DNA of 64,000 nt from Pullulanibacillus camelliae (GTDB lineage Bacteria > Bacillota > Bacilli > Bacillales > Sporolactobacillaceae): NCBI RefSeq assembly GCF_014642655.1, contig NZ_BMIR01000014.1, positions 31,692-95,691 of the forward strand, written 5' to 3'. Position numbers and translations under genes: made by a program. Below, piece by piece: positions 16,467 through 24,583 of the stretch; the first letter of the stretch is position 1, and the number at the start of each line of letters is the position of its first letter. The notes beneath the pieces are model-generated. The model did no database searches. It was not told the DNA's origin and saw nothing but the letters and a program-made list of their open reading frames with translations.

Positions 16467-16619
16467 TTAACGATTTGTTTCGTGTTTAGATAACGAATTA
16501 ATTAATTGCTGTTGTTTTTCGATTGTCTCAAGCATTTCCTTCACTGTATGTCTATCAAAGAACCAATCCCAATCTTCTGCTCGTTCTAATTGATTCTTCC
16601 ACTCTTCTAGTTTGTCCAT
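16467..16619 (-). CDS. Small charged phage protein (50 aa)
   Basis: The frame begins MDKLEEWKNQLERAEDWDWF and continues as a charged helix. The start is preceded by GGAGAGGAAATT. It lies in a gap between ssb and the methylase. No family is recognised. Confidence 0.5.
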   Translation of the reverse strand: MDKLEEWKNQLERAEDWDWFFDRHTVKEMLETIEKQQQLINSLSKHETNR

Positions 16620-16637
16620 AATTTCCTCTCCTTTCCC

Positions 16638-17105
16638 TCAGAACGGTAAATCATCATCATTAATCTCAATCGGCTTACCCTCATCTGCGAACGGGTCCTC
16701 GTAGCCCTGACCGCCCGAATTTGACGCGTTTGATAGGTTGCTAGACTCATTGCCCCTGTTTTGGTTTCCACTCGAATTTGAGCCGTTTTTGGGCTTCACA
16801 GGAAAATCGAAATCTGAAACATTAACCTCGGTAACTTTTACTTTTGTTCCATCGTCCTTTTCCCATGTCCTAGTCTGCAATGTACCGGAAATTCCGAAAT
16901 GTTCACCTTTCTTGATGTATTCATCCATGAGTTCGCCTGTCTTTCCCCATGCCACAAAATCAACGAAGTCTGCGTCATAATCACCGTTAGCATTTTTAAA
17001 TTTCCGTTGGACTGCTATGGAGCCGTTAGCCACCGCCTTGCCATTTGGTGTATAACGGAGTTCTAAATCGCGCGTTGCCCGTCCAGTTAAATTAACGTTA
17101 TTCAA
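16638..17105 (-). CDS. ssb: Phage single-stranded DNA-binding protein
   Basis: The 155-aa product starts MNNVNLTGRATRDLELRYT, the SSB OB-fold signature, continues to about residue 105, then has an Asn/Ser/Gly-rich linker and ends in the acidic DDDLPF tail that recruits partner proteins. It covers single-stranded DNA during phage replication and RecT annealing. The ATG overlaps the YopX stop by four bases. The host copy would be elsewhere, between rpsF and rpsR. Confidence 0.95.
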   Translation of the reverse strand: MNNVNLTGRATRDLELRYTPNGKAVANGSIAVQRKFKNANGDYDADFVDFVAWGKTGELMDEYIKKGEHFGISGTLQTRTWEKDDGTKVKVTEVNVSDFDFPVKPKNGSNSSGNQNRGNESSNLSNASNSGGQGYEDPFADEGKPIEINDDDLPF

Positions 17106-17524
17106 TTGCTATCACCCACTAACTCAGGATCCTCGTATATGTTGCCGATGACTTCGCATTTATCAAATCCCGCATAGCATAACCTTACAGGTTTATCATC
17201 TAGTGAAATCGCATCCCAATACCCTTTTTCGTTAAAAATAACTTGATACTTGCGCTTAAATTTTTGAGTTTTTAGTTTGTGTTCAGCTTCTAAAACGTCC
17301 CCTTCATAAATCTCCTTGCCGTTCTTGTCTTTAAGGCCTGTGTATTGCATAACTTCAATATCTCCTGGCTGAATCTGAAGGTGTATGTCTTTTTGATCGA
17401 TAATGTCGTATCCTTTTACCGTTGCCCATATACCGCCGTTCATGATTGTTTTTAAATGTAAATGCAAAACCTCATACATTCTTCTTCGGTTTTTAACCCA
17501 CGCCCTAAACTTAATCTCTCTCAT
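17102..17524 (-). CDS. YopX-family phage protein
   Basis: The 140-aa protein begins MREIKFRAWVKNRRRMY and has the YopX core MQYTGLKDKNGKEIYEGD and a final VIGNIYEDPEL. YopX proteins form a small beta-rich domain found in many Firmicutes phages; their job is unknown. A second, diverged copy lies at 21573-21998, so this phage carries two. It overlaps ssb by four bases. Confidence 0.85.
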   Translation of the reverse strand: MREIKFRAWVKNRRRMYEVLHLHLKTIMNGGIWATVKGYDIIDQKDIHLQIQPGDIEVMQYTGLKDKNGKEIYEGDVLEAEHKLKTQKFKRKYQVIFNEKGYWDAISLDDKPVRLCYAGFDKCEVIGNIYEDPELVGDSN

Positions 17525-17534
17525 CCTCTACCTC

Positions 17535-17834
17535 CTAATCCTTATAAACAATCGCGTGCATAAAACCTAATCCGTTTTCCCTTTGCTTTATCTTCCCTAG
17601 CTCTGCCTGATCCATAATGAGTATCACTACTTCGATAAGAGAGCGACCAAAGAAGCGTGCTATCTTGAAGATGTCTGTACCGTTATTCCACATCATTCTG
17701 AACTGCTTTACTTGGTCCTCATCCCATTGGAAGTCGTAATCCTCAAGGCAGGTATGGATGTTCCGTCTCTCATGTTTCATGTGGAGTTTTTCGATACCTT
17801 TTATTGCTCTATTATCGATATTTAAGTCATTCAC
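17535..17834 (-). CDS. Phage hypothetical protein downstream of helicase loader
   Basis: I start this at GTG 17834, which overlaps the helicase-loader stop by eight bases; a longer frame starts inside that gene and is unlikely. The 99-aa product begins MNDLNIDNRAIKGIEKLHM and contains a short possible HTH (IFKIARFFGRSLIEVVILIM). It may be a small DNA-binding regulator, but no family is recognised. Its place after the loader suggests a link to replication. Confidence 0.5.
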   Translation of the reverse strand: MNDLNIDNRAIKGIEKLHMKHERRNIHTCLEDYDFQWDEDQVKQFRMMWNNGTDIFKIARFFGRSLIEVVILIMDQAELGKIKQRENGLGFMHAIVYKD

Positions 17835-18645
17835 CAGAAAACATCCTTGCTCTCTTTTGGGCCTGTTCAAAACGATAACTAGTCGCTTTGTTTTCTACGA
17901 TGACCGATGTCTCCATAATCCGGTCGAAAGTTCTGTCGCTCACTCTGTCAGCTATCTGGTCAATCTCGAGATTCGAGGTGTACATGATAGGAAGCTCCTT
18001 GCGATAACGGCCATCGATAACCCGAAACATAACATCCTCTACCCACTCCGATAACTTTTCGGCGCCTATGTCATCGAGGATGAGCAAGTCACATGTGAGC
18101 AACGCCTTCATGATCTGCGCCTCAGTATCTCGGCTACTTTTGTTGAAGGTGCTCTTTATCCTACCAAGAAGTTCTGGAACACTCTGAAAGACCACTGTAT
18201 AGCCTTGTCGGTGAAGTTTGTTAGCGATGGCCGAAGCTATATGTGTCTTACCGTTCCCTGGCGATCCCCACACAAGCAAGGACTGTTGCCCCCACTTCTT
18301 GAACTCACGCACATATCGATGTGCTAGTTTAATAACTTTCTCTGTACCAGGACGAGGGAGGATGTTTTCGAGAGTTGCTTCCTCAAATCGCTTGCCCAGA
18401 TTGGATATCCCAAACAGTCTCTCGGTCTCATGCTTTTGTCTAAGATCAGCAGCCGCATCAATCTTTTTCTTTTCCTCTCGCCACTCACAACCACACTTAG
18501 GTTGGACAGTTCTCTTACGTCCAAACACGTTGACCTCAATTGGTTCTACTACTCGTCCACAGTAAGGACACTTATAGGGAGAGGCTTCTAAGACTACCTC
18601 GTTTTGGCTCACTATCTGTTCGATGGTTTTGTTTATGGCCTCCAT
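17827..18645 (-). CDS. Helicase loader, DnaC/DnaI-like AAA+ ATPase
   Basis: The 272-aa product carries an N-terminal zinc ribbon (CPYCG near residue 25 and CGC near 51). An AAA+ core follows with Walker A GSPGNGKTH near residue 147, Walker B LLILDDIGAE near 208, and a box VII-like SDRTFDRIME. It loads the replicative helicase at the phage origin. AAGGAGG precedes the start. The first 74 bases overlap the end of the initiator gene, so both are made together. Confidence 0.92.
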   Translation of the reverse strand: MEAINKTIEQIVSQNEVVLEASPYKCPYCGRVVEPIEVNVFGRKRTVQPKCGCEWREEKKKIDAAADLRQKHETERLFGISNLGKRFEEATLENILPRPGTEKVIKLAHRYVREFKKWGQQSLLVWGSPGNGKTHIASAIANKLHRQGYTVVFQSVPELLGRIKSTFNKSSRDTEAQIMKALLTCDLLILDDIGAEKLSEWVEDVMFRVIDGRYRKELPIMYTSNLEIDQIADRVSDRTFDRIMETSVIVENKATSYRFEQAQKRARMFSGE

Positions 18646-19480
18646 GTTTTACCTCCTTCCGAGCTTGACTCCTCTTGTAATGATCTAAAATGTATGGGTA
18701 ACAGTATCTAAACGATGTAATACGCTTACCCGGATATTTACTGTTACGACGATCAAAGTCATTAAAGCAACTGGTTAATAGTTTCATAGCTTGGTCAACT
18801 GGTACTTTATCCAATATGTCTTTTACAGCATCAATATCTTCTAGTGTGGGAAATTCATCTTTACCAGTTCTAATTTTCCTCAAATCAGCATAATGATCTA
18901 ATAGCTTATCCACTGGAGTATGTGATATTTCTGCATCAACTCCGACCAGTTGATGATCACCACTTGATGGGTCGGGATACAACGTCCCGTCACTTTCTCC
19001 ATCCGGTTCATTTGTAGTAGTAGTAGTAGTAAAATCATTATTAAGACATTCTTTATCATTCTTGTTTATATCCACGAGGTGTTCCCTAGGTGTTACCTTA
19101 CTGTTACCCTCTACTTGTTTCGCTTGGTATGATTCCCACTGTATAAGGGTTATGAGTGTATACTGTCTGTTACCCTTACCTCTATCTATGGAGATCATTG
19201 ACTGTTTCACTAACCAATCTAATATTGTAGATACTGTTTTTGGATTAGGTTCCTTCCACTTAACCCCTTCATACCATCCGACAGCTTTTGCGATATCTCT
19301 TACAGAAGTTAAATGCTGACCTGGTTGTATATTTAAAAACGTTCCGTCTCTCATCGGGATCTTAGCTTGCTGATGATTGACTTTGTACTTGAGGTACTGC
19401 CAAATCCTATGATAGAGAGGTGGCATCATCCATATATCACTGTCCAGTTCTTTTCTATAATCCTTGATGTAACCCGACAA
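18572..19480 (-). CDS. Phage replication initiator / replisome organizer
   Basis: The 302-aa protein begins with a wHTH-type domain typical of phage replication proteins (MPPLYHRIWQYLKYKVNHQ, residues 18-36; TVSTILDWLVKQSMISIDRG, about 83-102). A low-complexity linker with six consecutive Thr follows (encoded by GTAGTA repeats at 19011-19031), then a DnaD-like C-terminal region with DHYADLRKIRTGK. Such proteins bind the origin, often lying within their own gene, and recruit the helicase loader encoded next. Length and order fit. Repeated TGTTACC elements inside are listed as a finding. Confidence 0.82.
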   Translation of the reverse strand: MSGYIKDYRKELDSDIWMMPPLYHRIWQYLKYKVNHQQAKIPMRDGTFLNIQPGQHLTSVRDIAKAVGWYEGVKWKEPNPKTVSTILDWLVKQSMISIDRGKGNRQYTLITLIQWESYQAKQVEGNSKVTPREHLVDINKNDKECLNNDFTTTTTTNEPDGESDGTLYPDPSSGDHQLVGVDAEISHTPVDKLLDHYADLRKIRTGKDEFPTLEDIDAVKDILDKVPVDQAMKLLTSCFNDFDRRNSKYPGKRITSFRYCYPYILDHYKRSQARKEVKHGGHKQNHRTDSEPKRGSLRSLSL

Positions 19481-19494
19481 TTGGATATCACCCC

Positions 19495-19662
19495 TTATTT
19501 CCTCTCACATATCGCTTTCATGCCTTTTATCTTCACTAATTTAAACTCCGGATAACTCTTGGATAGATAACCTTCCACATACTTTTTAAAGAGCTCCCCA
19601 CGTCTCTGATAGCCTTCTGTGAGACTGATATAGACGTGAGGGATATTTATTGTTTGATTCAT
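19495..19662 (-). CDS. Small phage hypothetical protein (55 aa)
   Basis: The frame begins MNQTINIPHVYISLTEGYQR and overlaps the recT stop by four bases, which supports coupled translation. It is basic at the C-terminus. No family is recognised; it lies between RecT and the initiator. Confidence 0.55.
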   Translation of the reverse strand: MNQTINIPHVYISLTEGYQRRGELFKKYVEGYLSKSYPEFKLVKIKGMKAICERK

Positions 19663-20459
19663 TGTTCTGGTTGATTTTCATAGTCCTGTGGATTAGAAAT
19701 CTCTACATCAATATAATCATCGTCGTACACTGACTTTGCTTCTTCGGTAATGTCTTTTCTAACCACTTCATCTTGTGCGGCCTGTTGTTGAATCTCGATG
19801 GAGATAGGTAGGTACTTCCACATGCGCCGGATAACTGTCTTTTTAGCCATTTCCTCATAATCTGTTTTCCAAGGACCATTATTCGAAGCTTTGGAACGCT
19901 GTCTAATTTTCTCGATGTCTCCTTTACCCATAACTTCTATATGAAAGCCACCATCTTTGTATTTAGCCACACCGTAAGCCGCTTTAAATGCTCCTCGATC
20001 GCCATCAAGCAAAGGTTTATGAACCAATTTAGGATCTAGTCCAAACTCATATTCAAATTCATCGTTTTCATAAACCACTTGAGCATAAATACTTTCAATA
20101 TGTCCCGAGCGTCTAGCAAGGTCTATCATGCCTTTATATCCGATGATGAACTGCGCTTGATTTCCGTACGGAATGATATAGCAGTGGCCGATTAAGCCGG
20201 GTTCAAGACCTAACTGCGCCGCTTGCATGACCGCTCCTAGCAAAGAAGGGATTTCACATTGAAGTAATTTTGGTGTCTGCCGTATGGTCGTTAAAGCGAT
20301 TCTGGCCATCCGATCCGGGTCCATGTGTTTCGGCAGCGCCTTTTCGATTTGTGGCCCCATCTTTTTGAGATAAGCCGCGATGGTGTTGGCAGGATTGGTT
20401 GCTGGCGCTTGTTGTTGGCGATTTGCCAGTTGGTTTTTAACATCTTGATTTGTTGCCAT
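19659..20459 (-). CDS. recT: RecT single-strand annealing protein
   Basis: The 266-aa protein shows the RecT pattern: residues 95-120 LEPGLIGHCYIIPYGNQAQF and GYKGMIDLARRSGHI, and a later EEMAKKTVIRRMWKYLP. It anneals single strands exposed by the partner exonuclease (YqaJ), driving recombination-dependent replication. Its start immediately follows the yqaJ stop. The N-terminal 25 residues are Gln/Ala-rich and probably disordered. The assignment is firm. Confidence 0.95.
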   Translation of the reverse strand: MATNQDVKNQLANRQQQAPATNPANTIAAYLKKMGPQIEKALPKHMDPDRMARIALTTIRQTPKLLQCEIPSLLGAVMQAAQLGLEPGLIGHCYIIPYGNQAQFIIGYKGMIDLARRSGHIESIYAQVVYENDEFEYEFGLDPKLVHKPLLDGDRGAFKAAYGVAKYKDGGFHIEVMGKGDIEKIRQRSKASNNGPWKTDYEEMAKKTVIRRMWKYLPISIEIQQQAAQDEVVRKDITEEAKSVYDDDYIDVEISNPQDYENQPEQ

Positions 20460-21407
20460 TTATTTGGCCTCCTTTATGGTGAAACGACGTGATTTCGATG
20501 GTTTAATGTATCTTTCGTATATATCGGGTTGTTCAGCTTTCAGCCGCTTAGTGTCGATGCGATTCGAAACATATGTCTTCCACCTGATAACGTGATTTGA
20601 AGCGAGACCCGTCTCAAATTCGCCGAGCATCTGCTTGAGTTTGTTCTCATATTCTTTTTTCAATGCTTCGCGCTCGTCAATCTCCGTTTTGACTTGTTCG
20701 AGCGCTTCAATGAGCTTGTCCGCTTCATCCGGAAGTTCGGTCTCGCTGTCCGGCTCAGACTCCGGATACATGGATTTCAGAAGTTTTTCAGACGCTTCTG
20801 AACCATCAATTTCCGGGGGTATTCTCGGAACCACGTGAGCGTTCCAGAACTCTTCCTCAGCTTCAATAAGCATTTGGATGATCTCTTCATCACGCTCAAT
20901 CTTTTTGTACCGAAACTTATTTCCGCCGATCAGTACGGCGATCCACCAAGCTTCATAACCGGTTACGGCCATATAGTGTTGACATTGAAGGAGATAAGAT
21001 GTCGGGACCTCATCGCCCTCCCACTCGTCTTTCATGTATTCCGAAGCCGTCTTACACTCAAGTCCAACCTTTTCGCCTACAATCAATCTATCAACGTTTG
21101 CAAGCATCCACGGGTAATCGGGGTGTTGCAGGATAGCATTGCGATTTCGGACTTTCTTGCCGGTTCTTTTTGAAAATTCTCGGGCAACAACCTCTTCCAA
21201 AATGTTTCCGAAGTACATCGCTTCGTTTTCCGGGACTGCCGGAGCTTCGCCGATCTTGTCCATGTAAACTTGGATCGGGGAACGCCACTTATTTAATCCG
21301 AGAATAGCGCCGACATCAGATCCACCGATGCCTTTTTTTCGAGCCTTTAACCATTCTTGATGATTTAGATCACTTGTGGGTGTAAAGACAATTGCTGACT
21401 CAGGCAT
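20460..21407 (-). CDS. YqaJ-family phage recombination exonuclease
   Basis: This 315-aa protein has the YqaJ (lambda-exo-like) domain: WLKARKKGIGGSDVGAILGL (residues 20-39), a candidate active-site D and the EXK motif (GLECKTASE, about 130), and a following QCQHYMAVTG helix. It degrades one strand from double-strand ends to feed RecT. A coiled-coil follows at about 225-270. The recT gene begins directly after it. In the B. subtilis skin element the same pair is yqaJ-yqaK. Confidence 0.93.
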   Translation of the reverse strand: MPESAIVFTPTSDLNHQEWLKARKKGIGGSDVGAILGLNKWRSPIQVYMDKIGEAPAVPENEAMYFGNILEEVVAREFSKRTGKKVRNRNAILQHPDYPWMLANVDRLIVGEKVGLECKTASEYMKDEWEGDEVPTSYLLQCQHYMAVTGYEAWWIAVLIGGNKFRYKKIERDEEIIQMLIEAEEEFWNAHVVPRIPPEIDGSEASEKLLKSMYPESEPDSETELPDEADKLIEALEQVKTEIDEREALKKEYENKLKQMLGEFETGLASNHVIRWKTYVSNRIDTKRLKAEQPDIYERYIKPSKSRRFTIKEAK

Positions 21408-21576
21408 GCTGTAAGCCCCTTTCTTTATTCAATTTCATGTATTGGTTCAACTGCTGACGTGTTTTAAACCGAAACTTTGGCAGCCCGCGTTTATCAAAAA
21501 CGATTTCACCGCCGACTTGTGAGAGTCGCCATTGGTCGAAGCGTTGGGGGCTGTATGGGATCTCTATGGGTTTCAT
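21400..21576 (-). CDS. Small phage hypothetical protein (58 aa)
   Basis: The frame begins MKPIEIPYSPQRFDQWRLSQ, with basic aromatic residues, overlaps the yqaJ start by eight bases and the YopX stop by four. The overlap with both neighbours argues for a real gene. No family is recognised. Confidence 0.6.
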   Translation of the reverse strand: MKPIEIPYSPQRFDQWRLSQVGGEIVFDKRGLPKFRFKTRQQLNQYMKLNKERGLQHA

Positions 21577-21998
21577 GGTGCATCACCTTTCAAAAGTTCT
21601 GGGTTCTCATAAATGTTGCCGATTATATTCATTTCTTCAGATAAAAACTCGTACAAATCGTAGAGTTTATCTTCATCACGAAAAACCAAATATCGCCCTA
21701 ACAGTTCATCCCAGTAAACTCTTCCAGACACATTTCCTTCCTGCGTGTTGTAAAGAACAACAATATCCCCTTCATAAATCTCCTTATCGTTCTTGTCCTT
21801 TAAACCTGTGTATTGCATGAGGACAACACTCCCGAATCCTTCTTCATCAATATGCGATTGTTCGTCGATTGTTTTTCCTTTGTCATTAACATATCGATAA
21901 CGCACAAGGGTGTGTTGCACAGCGCTGAATATAATCCCAGTGACTTTTACCATATTCTTTTCGTTTCTATCCCAAGCACGAAACTTAATCTCTCTCAT
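21573..21998 (-). CDS. YopX-family phage protein, second copy
   Basis: The 141-aa protein begins MREIKFRAWDRNEKNMVKVT and holds the YopX core MQYTGLKDKNDKEIYEGD and a C-terminal IIGNIYENPELL. It is clearly a paralogue of the gene at 17102-17524; the core residues are shared while the middle differs. AAGGAGG precedes the start. A 13-bp inverted repeat lies directly upstream. The role is unknown. Confidence 0.85.
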   Translation of the reverse strand: MREIKFRAWDRNEKNMVKVTGIIFSAVQHTLVRYRYVNDKGKTIDEQSHIDEEGFGSVVLMQYTGLKDKNDKEIYEGDIVVLYNTQEGNVSGRVYWDELLGRYLVFRDEDKLYDLYEFLSEEMNIIGNIYENPELLKGDAP

Positions 21999-22020
21999 CC
22001 CTAACCTCCTTGATTCTTTG

Positions 22021-22095
22021 GGAGGTTCTTGTTAAATTAAAAGTAGATCTATAAACAAGAACCTCCGATCGACTGTTCCCGCAGTCGATTTTTTC
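22021..22095. other. Two inverted repeats upstream of yopX copy 2
   Basis: A perfect 13-bp inverted repeat (GGAGGTTCTTGTT 22021-22033 and AACAAGAACCTCC 22054-22066) is followed by a second hairpin ATCGACTG/CAGTCGAT (22068-22089) whose T-run (22089-22094) is on the plus strand. On the minus-strand transcript the first would form a stable stem just ahead of the YopX ribosome site. Their function is not known. Confidence 0.6.
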
Positions 22096-22282
22096 ATGCC
22101 CCGCGCCAGTCAGCACCGATATAGCGCATTAAACACGGGTAATCTGCAAACCAGTAACCATCCATATAGATGTACTCATATCCCTCGACGATCTCCTCAC
22201 CGCATCCACAAGCACAGTTGTCGATGACTTTTGATTCCGGGATCGGCGCGAGCACCATCGGGTTTTCGATGGTTTGTTGCAT
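22094..22282 (-). CDS. Small cysteine-rich phage protein, YqaI-like start
   Basis: The 62-aa product contains IENPMVLAPIP near its start, recalling YqaI of the B. subtilis skin element (which also begins with ENPMV), then CACGCGEEIVEG with a Cys cluster and a later single Cys, suggesting metal binding. GGAGGTGAT lies before the ATG. YqaI-like similarity is weak and limited to the N-terminus. It precedes the yqaJ region, as in skin. Confidence 0.55.
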   Translation of the reverse strand: MQQTIENPMVLAPIPESKVIDNCACGCGEEIVEGYEYIYMDGYWFADYPCLMRYIGADWRGA

Positions 22283-22317
22283 GTTATCACCTCCTTAAAA
22301 CTGTTGGACTGGATAAC

Positions 22318-22995
22318 TTATGAAACTTTCCTTGGAATCCAATGACCAACGTATTGAATAGCTTGATTGAGTTCCTTTCTTTTAACATCTTTATAAGAAG
22401 AAACACCGAAACGGTCTTTAATCTCACGATAAAGTTCTTTGAACAATCGACTTGCTTCATGTTTATCTTCAGTGAAATGGTAAACACGTTTGGCGACTTC
22501 CTTTTGAAGCCTTCTTTGTTCACCATGATCAAGTGTGATTTGTTCCTCAATCTTTCCATCAAGCTCCAAAAGCTTTTTAGAATGCTGTGCAGTAATTGAC
22601 TTTAATTCTTCCGTTTCTTCTGCAACCATTGTCGAAAGTTTCATGGCTGCGATTAAGGATTGCTTTTCATCCATCGGAACTACATTTTGTTGAAGCTTTT
22701 CACGCATTTCGTGAAACTTTTTAATGTATTTTTCCTTAAATTTCATTGCCTCTTTGCCTGTATAGCCCATAACTAAAAGTGTGAACCCTTGTTCAGTCAT
22801 GATGACTTTTGAATATTCACGACCTCGATCATTCGTATATGTTGACTCTCCAAAATTGGAGAGTGAAAATTCCTTTGAACATTCAAGCTCACGAATGTCG
22901 CGTAATACTTTGTCGTGACTTTTCCCAAATGTTTCGGCGACAATCAAACTATCAGTTGCCGGTCGCCCATTGTTGACAAAAACTAAATCTTCCAT
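22318..22995 (-). CDS. Rha-family phage regulatory protein with ORF6C-like end
   Basis: The Rha domain is clear: TDSLIVAETFGKSHDKVLRD (about residues 14-33), LSNFGESTYTNDRGREYSKV, then MTEQGFTLLVMGYTGKEAM. The C-terminal part resembles ORF6C with HFTEDKHEASRLFKELYREI and FGVSSYKDVKRKEL. Such proteins regulate phage development and interfere with growth in IHF-lacking hosts, in the original example. Start taken at 22995 because AGGAGG lies seven bases upstream; upstream residues in the open frame are not convincing protein. Length about 225 aa. Confidence 0.85.
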   Translation of the reverse strand: MEDLVFVNNGRPATDSLIVAETFGKSHDKVLRDIRELECSKEFSLSNFGESTYTNDRGREYSKVIMTEQGFTLLVMGYTGKEAMKFKEKYIKKFHEMREKLQQNVVPMDEKQSLIAAMKLSTMVAEETEELKSITAQHSKKLLELDGKIEEQITLDHGEQRRLQKEVAKRVYHFTEDKHEASRLFKELYREIKDRFGVSSYKDVKRKELNQAIQYVGHWIPRKVS

Positions 22996-23101
22996 GTTTA
23001 ACCTCCTAAAGTTTAATAACCGTCGTGGCGTGACCATCACATGTATTGTGGCGCCGCTCATATCATCGCGTGCTCCGCTCGGTTGAGTGCTTAGTCGCAC
23101 T

Positions 23102-23150
23102 GTGAGAGACACATTGCTTTGTACCTCTCACAGCAAGACCGAGCTTGCTG
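23102..23150. other. Tandem hairpins in the leader of the Rha gene
   Basis: Two adjacent palindromes, GTGAGAG/CTCTCAC (23102-23131) and CAGCAAG/CTTGCTG (23131-23150), share one base. The leader from 22996 to 23202 holds no gene. On the minus strand no U-run follows, so neither is a good terminator there. They may be regulatory RNA or protein-binding sites. Confidence 0.45.
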
Positions 23151-23202
23151 TTTCTACCCGTGCATGGTAAAATTAATTTGAATTTATTGCCGTGAGTTAG
23201 TA

Positions 23203-23328
23203 TTAAGCTGTCACTTTTCCCGAAGTGATAGCTTTTCTTTTGTCCTCAGTCGCCATATAAGCCCGAGCGTTATCTCTCACTTCACTAGCCTTTAACACTG
23301 GCGTTACGAACCAAACAAATTTACCCAT
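23203..23328 (-). CDS. Small phage hypothetical protein (41 aa) ending in hairpin
   Basis: The frame begins MGKFVWFVTPVLKASEVRDN; its start lies within the last codons of the preceding gene (eight-base overlap). The last codons form AGCTATCACTT/AAGTGACAGCT, a hairpin that may end transcription. No family is recognised. Confidence 0.5.
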   Translation of the reverse strand: MGKFVWFVTPVLKASEVRDNARAYMATEDKRKAITSGKVTA

Positions 23329-23605
23329 GAATATGTACCTCCAATATGACTTTTTTGATCTCTACTAATCCGCGTTGATCAAGATCGCTTAATATTTGCA
23401 TAAATTTGTCATGGTCATCTTTTTTTGTCATCAACTCATTCAATCTCCTTGAATATTGCTCAATCTCTCTTTGGCTGACGTGGAGAAGAAATCTATTTTT
23501 GTTGACGATAGCCATGTTTGCCCTGCTATTTGCATCCTCTATGCGTTCAAGCAGTTCGACCGCCTCTTTTAAGTCTCCTGGAAGCACTTTGTTTTCTATG
23601 CTCAT
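23321..23605 (-). CDS. Phage hypothetical protein (94 aa)
   Basis: A charged, mostly helical protein beginning MSIENKVLPGDLKEAVELLE with a VSQREIEQYSRRLNEL helix. Its start overlaps the stop of the upstream HTH gene by four bases. No DNA-binding or enzymatic motif is visible. It is part of the early operon. No family is recognised. Confidence 0.55.
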   Translation of the reverse strand: MSIENKVLPGDLKEAVELLERIEDANSRANMAIVNKNRFLLHVSQREIEQYSRRLNELMTKKDDHDKFMQILSDLDQRGLVEIKKVILEVHIHG

Positions 23606-24207
23606 ATACCGATTGCCTCCCTCTGAATCTCATCCATTTTTGAAACGGTATTGATTACGACCTCATCCGCTAACGCTTCTCTTATCCAGCGATATCTAAT
23701 GTCTTCAATGTCAACATCCAAATTAATTCTTATTGACTCCAACACACATTCAGCAGCTTGATCAGTGTCTAATATTTCTTCCGCAAGACGTTGAATGTCA
23801 TTGACGAGATACTCGTCTAAACGTTGATGTGGTCTTAACTGTGTACTTATCGACAAAAGCTTTTCCGCCGCCTCTATGCCTTGCTTAGCTTGCTCTATGT
23901 AATTCACAAGCTGATTAGGAAGCGATTGGAGCAACCTTGGATCAGTTGGCGGTAAACCATATCCATAGGCGTGTAAGATAGCCTTGTGCGCCGTCCTATC
24001 CTCCGTTACCTTGCACCATTCAAGTGCATCCTCTAGGTTAATCTGCTTAACACCTGCCTCAATATAAGCAATCCTGTATGGTGTGGTACCCAATGCATCA
24101 GCAAGTGCCTTTTTCGTACGCATGTTCTCATTTGTAGAACGCTCACGCGCGATCTTTAAGATCGTTGGTATCGCTGATCCTCCATATAAAGTTGTATGAT
24201 TGTCCAT
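23602..24207 (-). CDS. Phage HTH (Cro/CI-type) regulatory protein
   Basis: In the first 65 residues of this 201-aa product a helix-turn-helix of the Xre type is seen (MRTKKALADALGTTPYRIAY, about 29-48). The remaining 130 residues are acidic and helical and do not match a peptidase fold. Its position after the excisionase-like gene suggests an early regulator. The preceding ribosome site is weak. A role in copy control or lysis-lysogeny choice is inferred only. Confidence 0.65.
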   Translation of the reverse strand: MDNHTTLYGGSAIPTILKIARERSTNENMRTKKALADALGTTPYRIAYIEAGVKQINLEDALEWCKVTEDRTAHKAILHAYGYGLPPTDPRLLQSLPNQLVNYIEQAKQGIEAAEKLLSISTQLRPHQRLDEYLVNDIQRLAEEILDTDQAAECVLESIRINLDVDIEDIRYRWIREALADEVVINTVSKMDEIQREAIGI

Positions 24208-24269
24208 GTTTGGTTACACGTTCCCCTTTCTCTCAAATTACTAGATTGGTATGATCTAGTTAGTTTTTA

Positions 24270-24566
24270 TTAAATTTGCCTTAACTTACTGGCATATTTT
24301 TTACGCATGTTAATGTTGTCACGCCATTGAATAAGTTGATTTTTCGATATGATAACTCGATTACCCAGACGTTTAGCTGGGTAAAAATCCGGCATATGAG
24401 TAAATTCCAACATTTTATTACGACCAATATTCAAAAATTTAGCAGCCTGTTCAATAGATAAAGTTTCATCTTCACGTTCGACTTTTGCTTTAATCTCTCT
24501 GATTTCATCAATCAGCGGAGTAATGGCTTCTCGAACAATTTCTCGAAGTTGGTCTTCGATGGTCAT
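24270..24566 (-). CDS. Excisionase-like HTH protein
   Basis: The 98-aa protein carries a MerR/Xis-type HTH_17 domain at residues 38-85: SIEQAAKFLNIGRNKMLEF, then FYPAKRLGNRVIISKNQLIQW. An N-terminal helix (residues 1-35) looks like a coiled-coil. Proteins of this type assist excision with the tyrosine integrase or act as early regulators. It lies beside cro, as in many Bacillus phages. GGGGGTG precedes the start. The Xis assignment is by domain and location only. Confidence 0.7.
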   Translation of the reverse strand: MTIEDQLREIVREAITPLIDEIREIKAKVEREDETLSIEQAAKFLNIGRNKMLEFTHMPDFYPAKRLGNRVIISKNQLIQWRDNINMRKKYASKLRQI

Positions 24567-24583
24567 AGTGTCGTGTCACCCCC

